Assembly (NCBI GenBank): GCA_003598135.1
Contig: QZKA01000023.1
Span: 1-33,398, forward strand
Reading direction: 5' to 3'
Length of the DNA: 33,398 nt
From: Candidatus Omnitrophota bacterium
Lineage (GTDB): Bacteria > Omnitrophota > Gorgyraeia > Gygaellales > Profunditerraquicolaceae
Shown here: piece after piece, positions 1-7,561 of the stretch
How the letters are laid out: every line of letters begins with the position of its first letter
Position numbering within the stretch: position 1 is the first letter of the stretch
The notes under the pieces: generated by a model
Databases searched by the model: none
The model's input: only the letters and a program-made list of their open reading frames with translations
What the model was told of the DNA's origin: nothing
Made by a program: the position numbers and the translations under genes

Positions 1-423
1 ATAAAGGCGATACAAGGGTTAATCAATTCTTTTGCCAAGAAAGATTTGATGCTTGCGCGCTCGCTCAACGAATTATACGAGACAATCCGTGATTTCTGGA
101 TTTACGAGGATAAAGGAAAAATCGTCGGGTGCTGCGCCCTGCATATCTCATGGGACGACCTGGCAGAGGTAAAATCACTCGCCGTCAAAAAAGAAAAACA
201 ACATAAAGGGATAGGCAGGGAGTTGGTGCTTACTTGCATAGGGGAGGCAAGGGTATTGGGTGCTAAGAAGTTATTCGTGCTTACGTATAAACCGGACTAT
301 TTCAAAAAATTCGGGTTCGTCAAAATCAATCACTCCCAGCTGCCGCATAAGATTTGGGTGGAATGCATACGTTGCGCCAAATTTCCGGATTGCCAAGAAA
401 CCGCCCTGATTAAAAAACTTTAA
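1..423 (+). CDS. GNAT-family N-acetyltransferase, ArgA-like (5' end missing)
   Basis: The reading frame is open from the first base, so the gene starts upstream of the window and 140 residues are visible. A Met codon at base 46 falls inside the conserved fold and is unlikely to be the start. The acetyl-CoA binding loop is seen as KHKGIGRELV-like residues (QHKGIGREL), preceded by the core strand EVKSLAVKK. The tail ECIRCAKFPDCQE is typical of the short stand-alone acetyltransferases annotated as N-acetylglutamate synthase-like. Such enzymes move an acetyl group from acetyl-CoA to an amine, possibly glutamate for arginine synthesis. The substrate cannot be read from the sequence. It ends 19 bp before the acyl-CoA dehydrogenase gene on the same strand, so the two are probably co-transcribed, although no functional link is obvious. 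Confidence 0.85.
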   Translation: MKAIQGLINSFAKKDLMLARSLNELYETIRDFWIYEDKGKIVGCCALHISWDDLAEVKSLAVKKEKQHKGIGRELVLTCIGEARVLGAKKLFVLTYKPDYFKKFGFVKINHSQLPHKIWVECIRCAKFPDCQETALIKKL

Positions 424-442
424 ATTTCACAGGAGGGAACCG

Positions 443-1594
443 ATGGATTATTTGCTTAACGATGAACAGAAAATGATCAGGGATCTTGCGCATAAAATCG
501 CAGAGGAGAAAGTCAGGCCTGTTGCTGCAAAATACGACCAGACTGAAGAATTTCCCTGGGACGTGATGAAGGTGCTTGGTGAATCTGATCTCTTTGGGCT
601 TTTTATACCTGAGGAATACGGCGGGTTAGGCACAAGCGTGTTGAGCCTTTGCCTTGTTACCGAAGAGTTGTCCCGCGCCTGCGGAGGCATTGCAGTCTGC
701 TACGCAGCATCGGCATTGGGTACTTTTCCGATCATACTCTACGGCAATGATGCGCAAAAGAAGAAGTATCTTCCTGACCTGGCCAAAGGTAGTAAGGTTG
801 CTGCGTTCGGCCTTACCGAACCCGAGGCAGGCTCGGACGCCTCGGCGATAAAAACCACCGCGAAGAAAACCGGAGATCACTATGTGCTCAACGGTACAAA
901 GCACTTTATTACTAACGGCGGGGAAGCCCAGGTGTATACGGTTGTTGCCATGACTGACAAAAATAAGGGCGCGCGCGGCGCGTCAGCGTTTATCGTCGAA
1001 AAGGGCACGCCGGGTTTTACATTCGGGAAAAAGGAAGAGAAGCTGGGTATTAGGGCATCAGTAACCCAGGAATTGGTATTCAACGATTGTAAGATCCCAG
1101 CGGCAAACCTTCTTTCTAAAGAAGGTATGGGTTTTATTGTCACCATGAAGACATTCGATGTGTCAAGGCCGGGTGTTGCTGCGCAGGCCTTAGGTATTGC
1201 CCAGGGGGCATTGGAGTTGGCAACGAAATACGCCAAAGAAAGGCATCAGTTCGGTAGGTCCATTTCTAGCTTTCAAGGCATCCAGTGGATGCTTGCCGAT
1301 ATGGCAACAGAGATTGAGGCAGCGCGCGCGCTTGTGTATTCTGTCGCGCGGATGGTTGATTCCGGAATAAAAGACGTGGGAAAAGAATCAGCGATGGCCA
1401 AGTTATTTGCTTCTGACGTAGCGATGAAAGTCACTACTGATGCGCTACAGATATTCGGCGGATACGGTTATATGAAGGATTATCCTATAGAAAAATACAT
1501 GCGTGATGCAAAAATTACCCAGATTTACGAAGGCACAAACCAGATTCAACGCAACATCATCGCGCTCCAGCTAATCAAAGAGATGGCGAAGTAG
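443..1594 (+). CDS. acyl-CoA dehydrogenase (short-chain / butyryl-CoA type)
   Basis: A 383-residue flavoprotein of normal length for the family. It contains the FAD/substrate motif GLTEPEAGSD near residues 124-133 and the C-terminal QIYEGTNQIQR segment, whose Glu at about residue 363 matches the catalytic base of short-chain acyl-CoA dehydrogenases. The family interconverts acyl-CoA and trans-2-enoyl-CoA and exchanges electrons with ETF. A strong Shine-Dalgarno (AGGAGGG at 431-437) supports the start. It is followed by etfB and etfA, the arrangement seen in bifurcating butyryl-CoA dehydrogenase and caffeyl-CoA reductase complexes, so it may work as an enoyl-CoA reductase. The exact substrate (crotonyl, caffeyl or other) is not determined by the sequence. 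Confidence 0.95.
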   Translation: MDYLLNDEQKMIRDLAHKIAEEKVRPVAAKYDQTEEFPWDVMKVLGESDLFGLFIPEEYGGLGTSVLSLCLVTEELSRACGGIAVCYAASALGTFPIILYGNDAQKKKYLPDLAKGSKVAAFGLTEPEAGSDASAIKTTAKKTGDHYVLNGTKHFITNGGEAQVYTVVAMTDKNKGARGASAFIVEKGTPGFTFGKKEEKLGIRASVTQELVFNDCKIPAANLLSKEGMGFIVTMKTFDVSRPGVAAQALGIAQGALELATKYAKERHQFGRSISSFQGIQWMLADMATEIEAARALVYSVARMVDSGIKDVGKESAMAKLFASDVAMKVTTDALQIFGGYGYMKDYPIEKYMRDAKITQIYEGTNQIQRNIIALQLIKEMAK

Positions 1595-1597
1595 AGA

Positions 1598-1659
1598 AAG
1601 GTTAAGGCTAAAGGCTAAGGAGAGGTTATTGCCTCAACCTAAGCCTTGACCTCAACCTT
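1598..1659. repeat. hairpin built from AAGGYT hexamer units
   Basis: The gap between the dehydrogenase and etfB is almost entirely an imperfect inverted repeat. The left arm (1598-1625) is made of AAGGTT/AAGGCT units. The right arm (1632-1659) is their complement (CCTCAACC, AAGCCTTG, ACCTCAACCTT), with a loop of about 6 nt. It starts 4 nt after the upstream stop codon. The same hexamer occurs at 8856-8903, 15771-15821 and 18207-18243. There is no T-run, so it is not a standard terminator; it could affect mRNA stability between the two genes. Confidence 0.8.
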
Positions 1660-1667
1660 ATGATAGT

Positions 1668-2450
1668 ATGAATATTATTGTCTGTATCAAGCAGGTTCCC
1701 GAGACTACCGAAGTGAGGATTAACCCCGAGACGAATACGCTTATCCGCGAGGGAGTCAAATCTATCGTTAACCCTTTTGATATGTATGCGATAGAAGAAG
1801 GCGTGCGGCTGAAGGAAAAAAACACAGGCAAGGTCACGGTTATTACTATGGGGCCTCCGCAGGCAGAAGCCGTGCTCAGGGAAGCAATTTCCATGGGTGC
1901 TGACGAAGGAATCCTTATTTGCGACCGCGCATTTGCCGGAAGCGATACCTGGGCTACCAGTTATACTTTATCCGCGGCAATAAAGAAGCTCGGGGCATTT
2001 GATGTGATACTCTGCGGCAAGCAGGCTTCTGACGGAGACACGGCACAGGTGGGGCCCGGGATATCCACGCATTTGGATGTCCCCCAGGTGACTTATGTGA
2101 AAAAGATAGAGGAAGTAAAAGGGCAATCCATGCGCGTGGAGCGGATGATGGAGGAAGGCTACGAAATTATCGAGACTCCATTGCCCGCACTGCTCACTGT
2201 TGTCAAGGAAATCAACGAGCCAAGGCTGCCTTCTTTAAAAGGAATGATGCGCGCCAAACAGTCAAAGATTACCGTATGGTCGCAGAAAGAGCTAAATCTT
2301 GATTCTCAGAAAATCGGCTTATGCGGTTCTCCTACCCAGGTAGTCAAGATTTTTACTCCTCCCCAAAGAGCGGGAGGTCAGATGCTTAAAGGCGAGGTCC
2401 CTGAAATTGTAAGTCAACTTGCGGAAATAGTAAAAGACACAGCAGCCTAA
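1668..2450 (+). CDS. etfB: electron transfer flavoprotein beta subunit
   Basis: A 260-residue EtfB. The N-terminal MNIIVCIKQVP, the segment ITMGPPQAEAVLREA and the nucleotide-binding stretch LCGKQASDGDTAQVGP (about residue 116 onward) are diagnostic. EtfB pairs with EtfA to carry electrons between acyl-CoA dehydrogenases and other carriers. In bifurcating ETFs it holds the FAD that accepts NADH electrons, whereas in classical ETFs that site holds AMP. The gene lies 2 bp before etfA, so the subunits are co-expressed. Whether this copy bifurcates is inferred mainly from its partner's iron-sulfur domain and the adjacent dehydrogenase. Confidence 0.96.
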   Translation: MNIIVCIKQVPETTEVRINPETNTLIREGVKSIVNPFDMYAIEEGVRLKEKNTGKVTVITMGPPQAEAVLREAISMGADEGILICDRAFAGSDTWATSYTLSAAIKKLGAFDVILCGKQASDGDTAQVGPGISTHLDVPQVTYVKKIEEVKGQSMRVERMMEEGYEIIETPLPALLTVVKEINEPRLPSLKGMMRAKQSKITVWSQKELNLDSQKIGLCGSPTQVVKIFTPPQRAGGQMLKGEVPEIVSQLAEIVKDTAA

Positions 2451-2452
2451 CT

Positions 2453-3655
2453 ATGCCTATTCAGATAATCTTAGAAAAATGCACCGGTTGTACCTTATGC
2501 GTAAAGGTCTGCCCTTTTGACGCCATCCGCATTATGGATAAGAAGGCAACCATTGATTTAAATAAATGCAATCTTTGCGGGGCGTGCGTGCCTTCTTGTA
2601 AATTCAAGGCGATATTATTAGAGAAACCCAAGGCGCAATGTACGATCCCCGATATCAAGGATTATAAAGGGATTTGGGTATTCATCGAGCAAAAGAACGG
2701 AAAAATCCAGTCTGTTGCGTATGAGCTTTTAGGAAAAGCTCAGGATTTGGCCAAGAAACTAGATTGCACAGTGAGCGGTGTTTTGATCGGGCACGATCTC
2801 ACTGGCCAGCTTGATGAGCTGATTTGGCGCGGAGCAGATACTATTTACTTGGTTGAGGCCCCGGAACTGGCCAATTTCCAGGATGAGCCTTATACCAATA
2901 TTTTGGTAGAACTGGTCAGAAAATATAAGCCAGAGATTTTACTTTGCGGAGCGACCTCTATTGGGAGGTCTTTGATTTCCCGGGTTGCGATTACCATAGA
3001 CGCTGGCCTGACTGCGGACTGCACGGGCCTGGATATTGACCCGCAGAAAAAAATATTACTTCAGACCCGCCCGGCGTTTGGCGGAAATATTATGGCGACC
3101 ATCATTAGTCCTAACCACCGGCCGCAGATGGCAACGGTAAGGCATAAGGTGATGCAGCCCATGGAGCCGGATAAACGGCGTAAGGGAAAAATTATCAAAG
3201 AGGGCTTTGACCGTTCGCTTTATGCTTCCCGTACTAAGTTATTAGATATCGTCGACGAGCTAGAAAACCTGGTTAATCTGGCAGAAGCCGATATTATTGT
3301 TTCCGGCGGCAGAGGTATGGGGGGGCCTGAGAATTTCAAACTATTAGAAAATTTAGCCAAGGTAATAGGTGCTGCGGTAGGTGCTTCCCGTGCTGCAGTG
3401 GATGCAGGGTGGATGCCTTATTCGCATCAGGTAGGCCAGACCGGAAGGACTGTCGCGCCTAAAGTTTACATTGCCTGCGGTATTTCAGGCCAGATCCAGC
3501 ACTTAGTCGGCATGCAGTCTTCAAAAGTTATCATCGCTATCAACAAAGATCCCGACGCGCCTATATTTAAGGTTGCTACGTATGGCATTGTCGGTGACCT
3601 TTTTCAGATTGTTCCTGCACTGGCGAAAAAATTAGAAGAGGTATTCCGGAAATGA
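2453..3655 (+). CDS. etfA: electron transfer flavoprotein alpha subunit with N-terminal 2x[4Fe-4S] ferredoxin domain
   Basis: A 400-residue EtfA, about 60-80 residues longer than the classical form because of a ferredoxin-like N-terminus. Cys 10, 13, 16 and 20 and Cys 39, 42, 45 and 49 form two CxxCxxCxxxC motifs, expected to bind two [4Fe-4S] clusters. The EtfA core follows from about residue 68. The C-terminal FAD domain contains SGGRGMGGPENF (about 284-295), then GQTGRTVAPKVYIACGISG and INKDPDAPIF. EtfA proteins with this extension are known from the bifurcating caffeyl-CoA reductase complex of Acetobacterium woodii and its lactate dehydrogenase complex. Together with etfB and the dehydrogenase, the likely role is NADH-dependent enoyl-CoA reduction coupled to ferredoxin reduction; this is inference. 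Confidence 0.95.
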   Translation: MPIQIILEKCTGCTLCVKVCPFDAIRIMDKKATIDLNKCNLCGACVPSCKFKAILLEKPKAQCTIPDIKDYKGIWVFIEQKNGKIQSVAYELLGKAQDLAKKLDCTVSGVLIGHDLTGQLDELIWRGADTIYLVEAPELANFQDEPYTNILVELVRKYKPEILLCGATSIGRSLISRVAITIDAGLTADCTGLDIDPQKKILLQTRPAFGGNIMATIISPNHRPQMATVRHKVMQPMEPDKRRKGKIIKEGFDRSLYASRTKLLDIVDELENLVNLAEADIIVSGGRGMGGPENFKLLENLAKVIGAAVGASRAAVDAGWMPYSHQVGQTGRTVAPKVYIACGISGQIQHLVGMQSSKVIIAINKDPDAPIFKVATYGIVGDLFQIVPALAKKLEEVFRK

Positions 3656-3918
3656 TGACCGCATTGTCTTCGCGCAGAAGAGAGAAGGGTTTTGCTTTAG
3701 GTTTAATCGGTCTTCTTTTGACAGCCGCCATCGTATGTTATATGTTCTATTTATTGCTCAAAACGTATTATAAGCCTTTTGTCCCCGCAAACGAAACGGC
3801 GGGCGTAAGTCTTGACGTTTCTGTTCCTGCTCAGAATTACCAATCTGTAGTTTCCAACACCAGACAGCAAATCCAGAATATAACCCGCACCCACTCCCAG
3901 CAGTTAGACAATTTCTAA
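3652..3918 (+). CDS. small single-pass membrane protein, unknown function
   Basis: An 88-residue protein whose ATG overlaps the etfA stop (ATGATGA); either of two adjacent Met codons (3652 or 3655) could start it. A basic N-terminus (SSRRREKG) precedes one hydrophobic helix (about residues 14-37), then a Pro/Gln/Asn/Thr-rich tail of about 50 residues. The basic end suggests the N-terminus stays in the cytoplasm with the tail outside, by the positive-inside rule. No family was recognised. Translational coupling to etfA suggests co-expression with the ETF module, though small membrane proteins of this kind are often unrelated to their operon partners. Confidence 0.7.
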   Translation: MMTALSSRRREKGFALGLIGLLLTAAIVCYMFYLLLKTYYKPFVPANETAGVSLDVSVPAQNYQSVVSNTRQQIQNITRTHSQQLDNF

Positions 3919-4020
3919 TTCTCCAATCTATATACTACCATAATTACCTGTAAAACAATCAGTTACAAACATTTTGTGTTCTGTATTTTTTACATAATTA
4001 TACACTTTTTAGCAATATAA

Positions 4021-4054
4021 TACATTCTTTAGAACGTATATGTTAAAGAATGTA
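4021..4054. promoter_or_regulatory. 11-bp-arm palindrome upstream of the HTH-smc promoter (possible operator)
   Basis: TACATTCTTTA at 4021-4031 is repeated exactly inverted as TAAAGAATGTA at 4044-4054, with a 12-nt spacer. It ends 10 bp before the -35 box at 4065. It is AT-rich and has no T-run on either strand, so a terminator is unlikely. A dimeric DNA-binding protein could bind here, perhaps the HTH protein encoded next; that is speculation. Confidence 0.5.
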
Positions 4055-4064
4055 AAGATTTTCA

Positions 4065-4093
4065 TTGACAAACTTATTTTTTTTACCTATAAT
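4065..4093 (+). promoter_or_regulatory. consensus sigma70-type promoter for HTH gene and smc
   Basis: TTGACA at 4065-4070 and TATAAT at 4088-4093 are perfect matches to the housekeeping consensus with an optimal 17-bp spacer. Transcription should begin near 4100. This places a possible GTG start at 4096 upstream of the transcript and supports the ATG at 4123 as the start of the next gene. Confidence 0.85.
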
Positions 4094-4122
4094 TTGTGCG
4101 TAACGTAAAAAGAGAAAACAGT

Positions 4123-4293
4123 ATGCCAATAACACTAATGACGATAGAAGACCTGGCAGGATATCTAAAGGTGAGCCGCAGGACTATTTATGAGTGGCTG
4201 AAGCAAAATAAGATTCCGGCAATTAAGCTTGTCGGACAATGGCGTTTTCAGAAAGAAAAAATAGATAACTGGATGGAGAGGCAGGCGCAATAA
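4123..4293 (+). CDS. excisionase-family (MerR-like HTH_17) DNA-binding protein
   Basis: A 56-residue protein consisting of little more than a winged helix-turn-helix. TIEDLAGYLKVSRRTIYEWL (about residues 7-26) is the HTH, and IPAIKLVGQWRFQKEKIDNW is the wing and final helix typical of the excisionase-type DNA-binding family. The start at 4123 was chosen because a longer GTG form begins upstream of the predicted transcription start; the ribosome site is weak (AGAG). It lies 19 bp before smc and shares its promoter. No integrase or attachment site is nearby, so it is more likely a chromosomal regulator or DNA-architecture factor than a phage excisionase. Confidence 0.88.
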   Translation: MPITLMTIEDLAGYLKVSRRTIYEWLKQNKIPAIKLVGQWRFQKEKIDNWMERQAQ

Positions 4294-4312
4294 CAACAAA
4301 AGGGGAGGCATC

Positions 4313-7300
4313 ATGTATTTTAAAAAATTAGAGTTGGTAGGGTTTAAATCATTTATGCATAAGACTGTCCTGAATTTTGAACCCGGCATTACCGCGATAG
4401 TAGGGCCTAACGGCTGCGGTAAGTCCAACATATTCGATAGTATCCGGTGGGTTTTGGGGGAACAGTCGGTGAAATCGCTGCGCGGTTCGCAAATGGAAGA
4501 TGTGATTTTTAACGGCACCGATTCAAAACCTGCGCTGGGCATGGCTGAGGTAAGCCTTACCTTTGACAACAGGGGGAGATTTTTTGCCATTGATGACGAT
4601 GAGTTAATTGTGACCCGCAGGGTTTTTCAGTCCGGGGAAAGCGACTATCTTATAAACAGAGCCCCGGTGAGGCTCAAAGACATTCTTGATTTGCTGATGG
4701 GTACAGGCATAGGGGCTGAAAGCTATTCGTTGGTTGCGCAGGGCAAGATTGACCTTATCTTAAGCTCCAGGCCTGAAGACAGGAGGCTTGTGTTTGATGA
4801 GGCTGCGGGTATTACCAAGTACAAGAGCCAGAAGCGGGAGGCGCTGCGCAAGCTCGACGAAACAGAGCAGAACCTTGTAAGGGTAAATGATATCGTCACG
4901 GAAGTGAAGCGCCAGATAGGATCGCTTGAGCGACAGGCAAGCAAGGCTAGGCGGTATAAGGAAACGTTTGAGGAGCTGAAAACAAAAGAAATTTCTATTG
5001 GGCTGATTCAGAAAGAGGCATTGCGTAAACAAAAATACGAGCTCGGTCTTTCCCTGGACAACTTCCAAGATAAAGAAGACGCTTATGCGCAGAAGATCAA
5101 AGAAGCGGAGGAACAGATTGCGCAGCACGCCATTTCGATCAAGACGTGGGAAGGGCGCATCGAGGCCATCAAGGGAGAAATCATCGAGCTTGAGCACGCT
5201 GTTTCAAGGGATGCGCAGCATGTCCAGTTTAACCACGACAGGCTCTTTGAGCTCGAAGAGAATAAGCTGAAACTTAAAGAACAGGTCGGGCAGGCTACCC
5301 AGAGGCTTGCGCAGGATGAGGAAAAGTTAAACCTTCTGATAGATGAGCAGATCAAGGTGAAACAGGCTATCGCAGAGAAGACACTATTGCTTGAGAAGAA
5401 GGAGAAGGAATTTAACGAAGTCGTTGCTTCGATAAAAACTTCCTTGGAGAGGATAGCCGATTCCAAGCGGACAATACTCGATGCGGCCGCCAAAACGACG
5501 CAGGCAAGAAACGAAATTACTGACCTTGCTGCTAAAGAACAAATATACCTTGCCCGTAAAAAACGCCTTGAGATCGAAAGGGCCAAAGCGCAAGAAGAAA
5601 AGGCTTTCGTTGAGGAAGGATTGGCGCGCGTCAGGCAAGAGGTACGCGAAACCGAAACCTCTGCCGTACACTACTCTGAACAGATAACGCAACTCAATAG
5701 TCAGCTCGTTGATAGGAATCGAGCCCTTTCCGGGTTAGAAGATGAGATTGCCGGTTTTGAGAAACAGCTATTAACCATGCAATCATATAAGGAATTTTTG
5801 GATAAGCTTAAAATACAATACGAAGATATCGCCACATCTATGAATGCAGTTGTGCACTTAGATAAGCCTTTGCCGGAGGGCATCTCAGGTTTGATTATCA
5901 AGGTAAAGGATATCTTTAAAGACGATTCCCCTTTAGGGGCTTCTCCAGCAGGGGTAACGGTCAAGGTTTCGGGAGAAGCCAAGCCTATCGACCTGGACGA
6001 GCAGAGGGTGACTGTAAAAATCGTACAGATCGAAGAAAAAATCAAGAGCATACAATCAATAAGGTCGGCTCACCAAGCCCAGATAGGTCAATTGAACAAT
6101 GATATTTTAGCTATGCAGCAGAAGCTGCAGGAAACACAGCTGTTGCTGGCAAATAAACAGGCAGTGCATCAGAACGTCGAGGTACAACTGGATAAACTGA
6201 ACGAAGAACTTCAGGTGATAGGCATTGAACTTTCGGACGTCTCTTCGCAACTAAGCGAACTTAATGCGACAATGGTAGAGAAGAAGGGGTGCCTTCAGAC
6301 ACTGGAGGAAGAAAATAAAAGGAAAGAAACGCTGATACACGATGAGCAGAAGAATATTGAGACGAGCGCAGGCCTTAAGGAAGAGATTATCGTACGCATT
6401 ACGCAGATCAAGACCGAGCTCGATGCGCTGGCAAGGCGCGTAGCTTCCGAAGAGAATACACTTAAATCGCTGGAAGATGATTACCAACAAGACAAGGATG
6501 CACTGAATGCCCTAGAAGGTCAGCTCAAAGAAGGGGAACGCAAGAAAGGCGCCCTTGCGGATGAAATCAAAGGCCTGGAGGCGCGAATAATCGAAACAAG
6601 AAAATCTATCGAGTGCAAAAACGCTACACTCAAGACAACCGGGGAAGAATTTGCTCTTATGAGTCGTCAGCTCAAAGAAATCAGCCATGATATAGAAGGG
6701 CACAGGCAGGAGATAGAGGCGCTTAAGGATTCAGTGCATAGTCTGCAGATGCAGGACAAGGAATTGGATTTTAAGTATTCAGGCATCAAGGAAAGGCTTT
6801 TGCAGGCGTATAAGGTCGATCTGGATGCAGGGGCGCAGGAAATGCCTGTTCTCGCAGAGCCCATCGAAGAAGAAGTAGTATCCGGCCAGATCCAGGCGCT
6901 GCGTGAAAAACTTGATTCCTACGGTACGGTGAACCTTGTGGCTATCGAAGAGTACGATGAGTTGAAGAAACGATACGATTTTCTTATTCAGCAGCAGGGC
7001 GACTTAGGTTCAGCCAAGGAATCGCTGCAGGAGGCAATCCGCAAAATAAACCAGACCACCAAGAAGATGTTTCTTGAGACGTTTGAGAAAGTATCCGTCG
7101 AATTCAAGAATTATTTCAGGCTGCTTTTTAACGGCGGGGATGCGCAACTGTTCCTTATCGATGAACAGAACCCGCTTGAATCCGGCATCGAGATCATCTG
7201 CCGGCCTCCGGGGAAGAAGTTGCAAAACGTGCTTTTGCTTTCGGGAGGCGAGAAGTCGATGTCGGCAATCGCGCTCATATTTGCCGTCTTTAAGGTTAAG

Positions 7301-7558
7301 CCCGCGCCTTTCTGCATACTTGATGAGATCGACGCAGCGCTCGATGAAGCTAATGTGGACAGGTTCGGCAGGCTGTTCCAGGAATTTATAAAAGATTCCC
7401 AGTTTATCGTCATCACCCACAACAAGCGTACCATTGCCAACGCCAACGTGATGTATGGTATCACAATGGAGGAATCCGGGGTTTCCAAGATCGTATCGGT
7501 AAAATTCGGAAGTACCAGGAAAGAGCCGCTCAAAGAGGAAGAGCCAGTAGCGGTGTAA
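4313..7558 (+). CDS. smc: chromosome segregation protein SMC with atypical hinge
   Basis: A 1081-residue SMC ATPase that folds and tethers chromosomal DNA. Head motifs are complete: Walker A GPNGCGKSN (31-39), Q-loop around LVAQGKID (141-148), signature LSGGEKSM (977-984), Walker B FCILDEIDAALDEA (1000-1013) and the THNKRT switch His (about 1036). Long coiled coils run about 170-490 and 570-890. The segment between them, about 500-570, does not resemble the roughly 150-residue globular SMC hinge: the Gly-rich dimer motif and the ALGG..VVV-type core are not seen, and there is no zinc-hook CxxC. This largely explains why the protein is about 100 residues shorter than usual. A GGGGAGG ribosome site precedes the ATG. 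No scpA or scpB lies in the window. Confidence 0.95.
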   Translation: MYFKKLELVGFKSFMHKTVLNFEPGITAIVGPNGCGKSNIFDSIRWVLGEQSVKSLRGSQMEDVIFNGTDSKPALGMAEVSLTFDNRGRFFAIDDDELIVTRRVFQSGESDYLINRAPVRLKDILDLLMGTGIGAESYSLVAQGKIDLILSSRPEDRRLVFDEAAGITKYKSQKREALRKLDETEQNLVRVNDIVTEVKRQIGSLERQASKARRYKETFEELKTKEISIGLIQKEALRKQKYELGLSLDNFQDKEDAYAQKIKEAEEQIAQHAISIKTWEGRIEAIKGEIIELEHAVSRDAQHVQFNHDRLFELEENKLKLKEQVGQATQRLAQDEEKLNLLIDEQIKVKQAIAEKTLLLEKKEKEFNEVVASIKTSLERIADSKRTILDAAAKTTQARNEITDLAAKEQIYLARKKRLEIERAKAQEEKAFVEEGLARVRQEVRETETSAVHYSEQITQLNSQLVDRNRALSGLEDEIAGFEKQLLTMQSYKEFLDKLKIQYEDIATSMNAVVHLDKPLPEGISGLIIKVKDIFKDDSPLGASPAGVTVKVSGEAKPIDLDEQRVTVKIVQIEEKIKSIQSIRSAHQAQIGQLNNDILAMQQKLQETQLLLANKQAVHQNVEVQLDKLNEELQVIGIELSDVSSQLSELNATMVEKKGCLQTLEEENKRKETLIHDEQKNIETSAGLKEEIIVRITQIKTELDALARRVASEENTLKSLEDDYQQDKDALNALEGQLKEGERKKGALADEIKGLEARIIETRKSIECKNATLKTTGEEFALMSRQLKEISHDIEGHRQEIEALKDSVHSLQMQDKELDFKYSGIKERLLQAYKVDLDAGAQEMPVLAEPIEEEVVSGQIQALREKLDSYGTVNLVAIEEYDELKKRYDFLIQQQGDLGSAKESLQEAIRKINQTTKKMFLETFEKVSVEFKNYFRLLFNGGDAQLFLIDEQNPLESGIEIICRPPGKKLQNVLLLSGGEKSMSAIALIFAVFKVKPAPFCILDEIDAALDEANVDRFGRLFQEFIKDSQFIVITHNKRTIANANVMYGITMEESGVSKIVSVKFGSTRKEPLKEEEPVAV

Positions 7559-7561
7559 ACG

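Noticed and set aside
1598..1659. Rho-independent terminator between the dehydrogenase and etfB
   Set aside because: The hairpin has no T-run, and the genes form one functional module.
4096..4122. GTG start nine codons upstream for the HTH gene
   Set aside because: It lies only 3 bp after the -10 box, upstream of the predicted transcription start.
4123..4293. Prophage or integrative element marked by an excisionase
   Set aside because: No integrase, attachment repeats, tRNA or phage genes are nearby; the fold is widespread in chromosomal regulators.
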